Below are positions 1 to 3,752 of a stretch of DNA of 5,177 bases, one piece after another (positions within the stretch are counted from its first letter, which is position 1; every line of letters starts with the position of its first letter). The notes under the pieces are model-generated. The model worked only from the letters and a program-made list of their open reading frames with translations. It had not been told where the DNA came from and did no database searches. The stretch is from Calditrichia bacterium (GTDB taxonomy: Bacteria; Calditrichota; Calditrichia; RBG-13-44-9): the NCBI GenBank assembly GCA_026991005.1, contig JALXCH010000375.1:1-5177 (forward strand). The letters run 5' to 3'. Both the position numbers and the translations under genes were made by a program.

Positions 1-74
1 AATGTGTGCAGTTCCGGATTGTAGGCGGGAATGATAATGCCCATTCCCGGAGCATCGGTTTTTACGCTGCCCAT
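1..74 (-). CDS. Probable family 2 glycosyltransferase, N-terminal fragment (runs off left edge)
   Basis: Twenty-four codons are visible before the window edge, reading MGSVKTDAPGMG followed by IIIPAYNPELHT. The hydrophobic strand leading into PAYN is the usual opening of GT-A fold family 2 glycosyltransferases, where this first beta strand and turn begin the nucleotide-sugar binding site. Such enzymes transfer a sugar from an activated donor to polysaccharide, lipid or protein acceptors, usually at the inner face of the cytoplasmic membrane. The ATG at 72-74 is chosen because GGAG (82-85) sits 7 nt upstream, and no ATG or GTG lies upstream in frame within about 50 nt. The gene lies 182 nt beyond the tRNA-Pro terminator, so it probably has its own promoter; a TAAAAT-like -10 exists in the gap but no convincing -35. 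The DxD motif and the rest of the enzyme are outside the window, so substrate and even family are tentative. Confidence 0.62.
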   Translation of the reverse strand, partial: MGSVKTDAPGMGIIIPAYNPELHT

Positions 75-256
75 GGACTGGCTCCAACTGTTTGAATGCT
101 CTGGTCTTTTTCGAACTAAACCCGATACATGGATTTACCAAGCCTTAATCAGGTGCATTAAAAGTTTTTTCTGATATCTCCTGTGGAAATTTTAGGCATC
201 CGGTTGTGTTAAAAGTTTATTTCCGATTCTGGTAGCATCACCGGATTTAAGAAGGG

Positions 257-293
257 ATATTAAAACAAAAGGGGAACTTTTGAGTTCCCCTTT
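257..293 (-). terminator. Rho-independent terminator of the tRNA-Pro unit
   Basis: On the minus strand an 11-bp perfect stem, AAAGGGGAACT pairing with AGTTCCCCTTT (arms 283-293 and 268-278), encloses the 4-nt loop CAAA and runs into TTTTGTTTT. It starts 6 nt after the tRNA 3' end, so it ends the tRNA transcript and separates it from the glycosyltransferase gene. Confidence 0.92.
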
Positions 294-298
294 CGCTG

Positions 299-373
299 TC
301 GGAGCGACTGGATTTGAACCAGCGACCCCTACCACCCCAAGGTAGTGCGCTATCCAGGCTGCGCCACGCTCCG
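299..373 (-). tRNA. tRNA-Pro, anticodon GGG
   Basis: This 75-nt tRNA folds completely. The acceptor stem is CGGAGCG with CGCTCCG, the anticodon stem CTACC with GGTAG around the loop TTGGGGT, and the T stem GCTGG with CCAGT (last pair G-T) around TTCAAAT. The discriminator base is A at 299. The anticodon is GGG (336-338), which reads the proline codons CCC and CCU. A C at position 1 of the acceptor stem is typical of bacterial tRNA-Pro. The gene does not encode CCA (the next bases are CAG), so a CCA-adding enzyme is needed. It has its own promoter just upstream and a strong terminator just downstream, making it a monocistronic unit. Confidence 0.97.
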
Positions 374-384
374 AACACGGCAAA

Positions 385-413
385 AATTTAATAAACCGGT
401 TTCTTTTTGTCAA
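385..413 (-). promoter_or_regulatory. Sigma-70-type promoter of tRNA-Pro
   Basis: On the minus strand TTGACA (408-413) is followed by a 17-bp spacer and TAAATT (385-390). The -10 box ends 11 nt before the mature tRNA 5' end, so transcription should start a few bases upstream of the tRNA. A consensus -35, ideal spacing and near-consensus -10 fit a strong stable-RNA promoter. It lies in the gap after the MerR-like gene's stop codon. Confidence 0.85.
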
Positions 414-462
414 CACTCTTTTCACAATACGCCGAAGAAAAATATTCGGTTCCCGCCGCAAG

Positions 463-813
463 TTAATCCGTTTCGTTCAGGAGCTGGCGGATTTCTTCCA
501 CTTCCATCTTTATTTCCGCCAACAGCGATTTGTAATAAGCGGGACTTTCCGTATCCTGAGCAACCCGGTATTGTTTCAGTTTTTCCCGGGCTTCTTCCTC
601 ACTTAGTTTGTGCACGAAAATTAAATCACGAATGTAAAAAATAAGCTTCACCTCCTGTGCCGGGTAACTCCGATTCCCGGCGCGGTTACGAACCGGTTTA
701 ATTTGCGGGAATACCTTCTCCCAGCGTTTGATGACCGATGGGGAGAGTCCCGTCATCCGGCACACTTCGCGTAAGGGGTAAAGCAGCTTCTTTCGCGGTT
801 TTTCGATGCGCAT
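463..813 (-). CDS. MerR-like winged-helix transcriptional regulator, 116 aa
   Basis: Residues 11-80 form a MerR-type DNA-binding domain. YPLREVCRMTGLSPSVIKRW (12-31) is the helix-turn-helix, in which MerR proteins read the sequence after a turn ending in a conserved RxWE. The wing follows as PVRNRAGNRSY (40-50), with the typical N-R-x-Y pattern before the second helix pair (51-80). The remaining 35 residues (PAYYKSLLAEIKMEVEEIRQ and the last six) look like one amphipathic helix, suited to dimerisation, and there is no obvious effector domain or cysteine metal site. The start is supported by AAGGA (820-824) 6 nt upstream of ATG. The gene lies between ftsY (249 nt upstream) and the tRNA-Pro promoter. 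Its targets are unknown. An inverted repeat 120 nt upstream of its start could be an operator. The family is clear; the specific role is not. Confidence 0.85.
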   Translation of the reverse strand: MRIEKPRKKLLYPLREVCRMTGLSPSVIKRWEKVFPQIKPVRNRAGNRSYPAQEVKLIFYIRDLIFVHKLSEEEAREKLKQYRVAQDTESPAYYKSLLAEIKMEVEEIRQLLNETD

Positions 814-933
814 GGAAAATCCTTTTATTTTCGCCGTGTTAAAATTCCCGGCAGCAAATGCCTCCGTTTAGCTTCCTTTCACTAAAACGGGATTTCAATG
901 GTACGAAAAAAAGCAAATTTTCGAAAAATCGTA

Positions 934-956
934 TTTCCTCTATGAAAATGAGGAAA
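934..956. promoter_or_regulatory. Inverted repeat upstream of the MerR-like gene, possible operator
   Basis: TTTCCTC (934-940) and GAGGAAA (950-956) form a perfect 7-bp inverted repeat with a 9-nt spacer. AAATCGT occurs on both sides of it, at 926-932 and 955-961. It sits in the AT-rich 249-bp gap between ftsY and the MerR-like gene, which holds no other gene. MerR-family proteins bind inverted repeats in promoters, so autoregulation is conceivable, but no clear -35/-10 pair is visible around it. Chance is not excluded. Confidence 0.3.
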
Positions 957-1062
957 ATCGTGAATAAATGCAACCTAAAATATCATTGATGTGATGAAAA
1001 AATGGTTTCTTAATTTTAACGGTTGTTCGGCTCCCGTGAAATCGTTTTAAAATTGGTTGCTT

Positions 1063-1983
1063 TTATTTCACGTTGTTTTTGAAAAGCCCTTCTACGAATT
1101 GTGCGGCATCAAATGGTTGTAAGTCATCCATCTGCTCGCCTACGCCGATGTAGCGCACAGGAAGTTTCAGGGTGTGGGAGATGCCGATAATGGCACCCCC
1201 TTTGGCAGTACCGTCCAGTTTGGTAAGCACAATGCCGTTTACATCTACCGCTTCAATGAATTGTTTTGCCTGGGAGATGGCATTTTGCCCGATGGTGGCA
1301 TCCAGCACCAGCAGGGTTTCGTGTGGTGCTTCGGGAAGAACTTTCCGGATAACCCGGCGAATTTTGCGGAGTTCTTCCATCAGATTCACTTTGGTGTGAA
1401 GTCGTCCCGCAGTGTCGATAATGGCCACATCCTTACCTCGTGCTTTAGCTGCCTGCATGGCATCGTACACCACGGCTGCGGGATCGGCGCCACTCTGGTG
1501 TTTAATGATATCGGCATTCAGCCGCTGCGCCCAGATTTCCAGTTGTTCGATGGCCGCTGCCCGGAAGGTATCTGCCGCTACCAGAAGCACATCCTTCCCC
1601 TCGTTCTGGTACCGGCGGGCAATTTTGGCGATGGAAGTGGTTTTGCCGGTACCGTTTACACCCACCACCAGAATGACGTACGGTTTTGGTAAAGGATTGG
1701 GCGGGGGAGGGGCCGGAACGAACATCTCGGTAATGACTTCTTTAAGGAGCTGGTACAGTTCCTCGCTGGTTTTGGCATTCTTGCGGCGAATTCGCATCTG
1801 GAGTCGCTCGATAATTTCCCGGGTGGTTTCCACACCCACATCTCCGGAAATGAGCAAATCTTCAATTTCTTCCAGCAATTCATCATCAATTTTACGGTAG
1901 GCAAAAATCACATCCTGAATCTGTCCGAATACCTGCTCCCGGGTACGGCTTAACCCTTTTTTAACCTTTTCCAGAAATCCCAT
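1063..1983 (-). CDS. ftsY: Signal recognition particle receptor FtsY, 306 aa
   Basis: FtsY is the membrane-associated SRP receptor. It binds Ffh-4.5S RNA-ribosome complexes and hands nascent membrane proteins to the Sec translocon, driven by reciprocal GTP hydrolysis. The N domain is the helical bundle at 1-90, beginning GFLEKVKKGLSRTRE as usual for the family. A proline-rich stretch (90-101) links it to the G domain. GTPase motifs are in order: P-loop GVNGTGKTTS (108-117), DTFRAAA (138-144), DTAGR (190-194), TKLD (254-257) and GVGEQMDDL (280-288). LDATIGQNA (228-236) favours FtsY over Ffh. There is no acidic A domain, so this is the short form common outside Enterobacteria. The SD AAGGAG has a rather long 12-nt spacer to the ATG, and a 2-codon ORF (ATG ACA stop) fits between them. 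No strong terminator follows the gene. All catalytic motifs are intact. Confidence 0.98.
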   Translation of the reverse strand: MGFLEKVKKGLSRTREQVFGQIQDVIFAYRKIDDELLEEIEDLLISGDVGVETTREIIERLQMRIRRKNAKTSEELYQLLKEVITEMFVPAPPPPNPLPKPYVILVVGVNGTGKTTSIAKIARRYQNEGKDVLLVAADTFRAAAIEQLEIWAQRLNADIIKHQSGADPAAVVYDAMQAAKARGKDVAIIDTAGRLHTKVNLMEELRKIRRVIRKVLPEAPHETLLVLDATIGQNAISQAKQFIEAVDVNGIVLTKLDGTAKGGAIIGISHTLKLPVRYIGVGEQMDDLQPFDAAQFVEGLFKNNVK

Positions 1984-2029
1984 AATTTATGTCATCTCCT
2001 TTTTTCGGTTGAAAATGTGTTTGGGGAGA

Positions 2030-2058
2030 AATATAACAATTTCCCCGATTTCAGAAAA
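2030..2058 (-). promoter_or_regulatory. Possible ftsY promoter
   Basis: On the minus strand TATATT (2030-2035) is a good -10 hexamer, with TTTTCT (2053-2058) 17 bp upstream as a weak -35. It would start transcription about 40 nt before the ftsY ATG. A perfect 6-bp inverted repeat, CGATTT/AAATCG (2046-2061), overlaps the -35 position. The match is modest and the region is AT-rich. Confidence 0.3.
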
Positions 2059-2131
2059 TCGCTTTGTGAAAGAGTGGCGATGTGAGATTAATTCATTTAG
2101 TTGTGTTCGGCAGATACTTAATAAAACTTTT

Positions 2132-2233
2132 AAACGCAGAGGCCACAGAGAAGAAGCAAAGTAAAAAACCAACATTTTACATTTCTTTTTTAACTGCAAA
2201 GTACGCAGAGGAAGCGCCAAGGATGCAAAGAAA
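2132..2233. repeat. ACGCAGAG-type dispersed repeat, two degenerate copies
   Basis: Two related stretches, about 2132-2167 and 2192-2233, share words such as ACGCAGAGG, GCAAAG and AAG-rich tails. They are separated by an AT-rich spacer. I know similar A/G-rich ACGCAGAG repeats from many environmental bacterial genomes, where they create spurious ORFs rich in Leu, Arg, Ser and Phe. That happens here too: an apparent 77-residue minus-strand ORF at 1987-2220 is this repeat read as protein. No inverted termini or target duplications are visible. Confidence 0.6.
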
Positions 2234-2320
2234 TTCCAAATCCGAAATAAGATATCTCAAATTATAATTATTTAAAAAACAAATAATTGAGCTGTTTTTT
2301 ATAATCTAATCATATTATTA

Positions 2321-2355
2321 TTTTTTATTCGTGTCCATTCGTGTGATTCGTGGTT
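2321..2355. repeat. ATTCGTG direct repeat, copy A
   Basis: A T-tract is followed by three head-to-tail variants of the unit ATTCGTG (spaced 9-10 bp), ending in GGTT. The whole 35-bp stretch recurs at 3645-3679 in the same orientation with only two differences. The two copies bracket the hairpins and mobile elements. Confidence 0.85.
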
Positions 2356-2377
2356 CTAATAATTTCAGTATTGTTTC

Positions 2378-2459
2378 GCCCCTTTGGGGCTCAAATTTCG
2401 CGTGTGCTCTATTCCCAGGGCTTCGCCCTGGGCTCTTCATGTGTGAGTGCTTCGCACTC
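2378..2459. repeat. Row of three short hairpins (part of a five-hairpin array)
   Basis: Three perfect palindromes follow each other: GCCCC/GGGGC with loop TTT (2378-2390), CCCAGGGC/GCCCTGGG with loop TTC (2414-2432) and GAGTGC/GCACTC with loop TTC (2445-2459). Stem sequences differ while loop size is constant at 3 nt. A fourth (interrupted by the mobile element) starts at 2476 and a fifth is at 3437. They resemble REP-like intergenic palindromes, but no REP transposase is in the window. None has a T-tract that would make it a standard terminator. Confidence 0.75.
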
Positions 2460-2475
2460 CTGAGGAATTCCCATT

Positions 2476-2488
2476 CCCATGGCTGAAG
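2476..2488. repeat. Left half of hairpin target and target-site duplication of outer element
   Basis: CCCATGGC (2476-2483) is the left hairpin arm and TGAAG (2484-2488) the left copy of the 5-bp duplication. The partners are TGAAG at 3412-3416 and GCCATGGG at 3417-3424. Removing the element and one TGAAG restores a perfect 8-bp stem whose 5-nt loop is TGAAG. Confidence 0.88.
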
Positions 2489-2749
2489 GAGGCTGTGTAA
2501 AAATAAAACTCAAAAGAATATTTAATCATAATTGCGCATATTGTAGCTCATGATGTTTATTTAAAACTGGACCAATAAAGAGTATGTTGTTCAATCTTTA
2601 CTTATTACTGAATTTAGTTTTCCTTTATAGTCATAAGATCCAAATATTAAGATAACAGTAAAGGAATACTTCTTTTCGATGGTATTTCCTGGTCTATAAA
2701 ATACGAGGTAATTCTTTAAATCATCATGATTTACAGTGTTTTTTTATAG

Positions 2750-2825
2750 CCACGAGCTTCTGCGCAGCATCCTGCCCGATGTCCGAAGGATCCCGTGGAC
2801 GGGCTCTGTGAGTGGAAGCTCGTGG
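2750..2825. repeat. Large hairpin in outer element with GC-rich 56-nt loop
   Basis: CCACGAGCTT (2750-2759) and AAGCTCGTGG (2816-2825) are perfect 10-bp arms. The inner element has the same hairpin at 3181-3200 but closed, with only TG between 9-bp arms. The 56-nt loop (2760-2815) is much more GC-rich than its surroundings and is itself partly palindromic (CCCGT/ACGGG at 2792-2803). It looks like a further small insertion into a hairpin loop, though no target duplication is evident. Confidence 0.7.
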
Positions 2826-2849
2826 AACACTGAATTTTCCTTTCTAAAA

Positions 2850-2886
2850 TTAGGCTTTAGCCTAAAATTGGGCTAAAGCCCAATTT
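2850..2886. repeat. Two adjacent palindromes in outer element
   Basis: TTAGGCT/AGCCTAA around TT (2850-2865) is followed at once by a 10-bp-arm hairpin with core GGGCT/AGCCC around AA (2865-2886). The second hairpin is repeated, identical in all 22 bases, in the inner element at 3239-3260. The first is present there only in degenerate form. Identity of this hairpin between copies contrasts with the strong divergence of the left arms. Confidence 0.8.
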
Positions 2887-2905
2887 ATAGTGTTTTTCTT
2901 AATTT

Positions 2906-2918
2906 CCCCGAGCTAAAA
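2906..2918. repeat. Left half of hairpin target and target-site duplication of inner element
   Basis: CCCCGAGC (2906-2913) is the left arm and TAAAA (2914-2918) the left copy of the 5-bp duplication. The partners are TAAAA at 3335-3339 and GCTCGGGG at 3340-3347. Removing the inner element rebuilds an 8-bp stem with loop TAAAA, belonging to the outer element. Confidence 0.88.
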
Positions 2919-3180
2919 GAGGCTGTGTAAAAATGAAAACCAGAAGAATAATTAATCAAAAACATGCATATTGCAATTTACCATATTTATGTAAAACTGT
3001 GGCAGTAAAGGACACAGAATTATTTTTATTTCTTTCTGAATTTAGTGTTTTTCTACGGACTCTATGACTCCATCATTAAGTCAACAACACAAGAATATTT
3101 TGTATCTGTTCATTTTCATAAATCCTTAAATTCAAGGCATATCTTTTAAAAATATCAATTTGCACTGATTTTTATTATAG

Positions 3181-3200
3181 CCACGAGCTTGAGCTCGTGG
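3181..3200. repeat. Hairpin in inner element
   Basis: CCACGAGCT and AGCTCGTGG are perfect 9-bp arms around TG. It corresponds to the hairpin at 2750-2825 of the outer element without the 56-nt insert. Confidence 0.8.
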
Positions 3201-3238
3201 ATCTCAGAATCCACCTCAAAAAATAAGGCTTTAGCTTT

Positions 3239-3260
3239 AAATTGGGCTAAAGCCCAATTT
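3239..3260. repeat. GGGCTAAAGCCC hairpin in inner element
   Basis: Ten-bp arms surround the 2-nt loop AA. The 22-bp palindrome is identical to 2865-2886 in the outer element, while flanking sequence differs. Confidence 0.8.
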
Positions 3261-3411
3261 GTAGTATGGTCCTTTAGTTCCCTTGAATAACAATGAATAA
3301 ATATTCTATTGATACTGCATTTTCACACAGCCTCTAAAAGCTCGGGGCTATGTTTTACTTTGAATGACAATGAATAAATATTCTGTTGACACAGGTTTTT
3401 TACACAGCCTC

Positions 3412-3451
3412 TGAAGGCCATGGGCTAACATCTTTCGGCCACTCCGTGGCC
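3412..3451. repeat. Right half of outer target hairpin, then fifth array hairpin
   Basis: TGAAG (3412-3416) and GCCATGGG (3417-3424) complete the hairpin split by the outer element. Twelve nucleotides later GGCCAC/GTGGCC closes around TCC (3437-3451), matching the 3-nt-loop style of the hairpins at 2378-2459. This places the element inside the hairpin row. Confidence 0.8.
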
Positions 3452-3542
3452 TCGTACCCTGCCTACCGACAGCTTTTAAATCCTAAAAGTCTATTCCGAC
3501 CACCTGGAATATCCGGTTAAAAAATATCTTTTCTAATTATTG

Positions 3543-3638
3543 AAACAAATTCCAATTAACAAATCCCAAATCACAAACAAACTCCAAATTCCAAATCTCA
3601 ATTAACAAAAAACAAATTCCAAATATCAACCTCAAATA
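3543..3638. repeat. AAATTCCAAA low-complexity repeat
   Basis: About 95 bp of G-poor DNA is made of loosely repeated words such as AACAAATTCC, CAAATCCC, TCCAAA and AATTAACAAA with no fixed period. A short similar stretch lies at 2230-2250. I recall this kind of A/C-rich run as a common intergenic repeat in environmental genomes. No coding potential or hairpin is seen in it. Confidence 0.6.
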
Positions 3639-3644
3639 TCGTTA

Positions 3645-3705
3645 TTTTTTATTCGTGTTCATTCGTGCGATTCGTGGTTAAGTGCTTTTTCGTGTGATTC
3701 GTGGG
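3645..3705. repeat. ATTCGTG direct repeat, copy B plus partial third copy
   Basis: Positions 3645-3679 repeat 2321-2355 with two substitutions. A further fragment, CGTGTGATTCGTGG (3691-3704), follows after 11 nt. The copy lies 48 nt past the cheA stop codon when read on the minus strand. Confidence 0.85.
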
Positions 3706-3752
3706 CAAACACCAATTCTTTTAATTCCCAGGCAAATAAGCTATTCCCATGG

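Larger units (their letters stand above)
2919..3334. mobile_element. Inner non-autonomous insertion element, 416 bp
   Basis: This copy starts GAGGCTGTGTAAAAA (2919-2933) and ends TTTTCACACAGCCTC (3320-3334), one mismatch from a perfect inverted repeat. The TAAAA target duplication is intact on both sides. It is collinear with the outer element: left arm of 272 nt (271 in the outer copy, about two-thirds identical by eye), a CCACGAGCT hairpin, a GGGCTAAAGCCC hairpin and a right end sharing AATGAATAAATATTCT. It has no ORF of note. It lies in the same orientation as its host, inside one of the host's hairpins, so it arrived later. The divergence shows it is a different lineage of the family, not a recent duplicate. 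Confidence 0.87.
2489..3411. mobile_element. Outer non-autonomous insertion element (MITE-like), interrupted by a related copy
   Basis: The element starts with GAGGCTGTGTAAAAA (2489-2503) and ends with its exact complement (3397-3411). The inverted repeats extend imperfectly to about 41 bp (2489-2529 against 3370-3411), with AGAATATTTA shared further in. It is flanked by the 5-bp direct repeat TGAAG. It spans 923 bp now and about 502 bp without the inner copy and its duplicated TAAAA. It encodes no transposase, so it must have been mobilised in trans. Inside are an AT-rich left arm of 271 nt, a row of hairpins (2750-2886, then the split one at 2906) and the right end. The GGCTGTGT-type ends and preference for palindromes recall DDE insertion sequences such as the IS1182 group, but that assignment is from memory and uncertain. 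Confidence 0.87.
2062..3752. other. Intergenic repeat island between cheA and ftsY
   Basis: I see no credible gene in these 1.7 kb. Short ORFs here are translations of repeats and lack ribosome binding sites or family resemblance. The stretch is built, left to right, from ACGCAGAG-type repeats, an AT-rich segment, an ATTCGTG repeat, three hairpins, a nested pair of ORF-less mobile elements sitting in a fourth hairpin, a fifth hairpin, an AAATTCCAAA low-complexity run and a second ATTCGTG repeat. The layering suggests repeated use of this spot as a safe landing site for small mobile DNA. Confidence 0.8.

Noticed and set aside
192..461. 89-residue minus-strand ORF
   Set aside because: It runs through the tRNA promoter, the tRNA and its terminator.
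345..644. 99-residue plus-strand ORF
   Set aside because: It overlaps the tRNA and is antisense to the MerR-like gene, which has a recognisable domain and an SD.
1035..1072. CGTGAAAT/ATTTCACG inverted repeat at the ftsY 3' end as a terminator
   Set aside because: The 22-nt loop, AT-rich stem and lack of a following T-tract make it a poor terminator.
1174..1900. Several plus-strand ORFs of 75-172 residues opposite ftsY
   Set aside because: Antisense shadows of a conserved gene in a GC-richer coding stretch; no start signals or domains.
1987..2220. 77-residue minus-strand ORF directly before ftsY, ending 3 nt upstream of its start
   Set aside because: Its N-terminal half is the ACGCAGAG repeat read as protein (Leu/Arg/Phe/Ser-rich), it has no ribosome binding site, and its end is just the ftsY leader and SD.
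2082..2267. 61-residue plus-strand ORF in the repeat region
   Set aside because: It translates the same repeats on the other strand, with no family resemblance or SD.
3380..3411. Outward promoter at the right end of the outer element (TTGACA at 3386-3391)
   Set aside because: No -10 hexamer is found at proper spacing, and the inner copy has TTGATA with no -10 either.
2321..3705. CRISPR array formed by the ATTCGTG and hairpin repeats
   Set aside because: There are no identical repeats with unique spacers of constant size; the hairpin stems differ and no cas gene is present.
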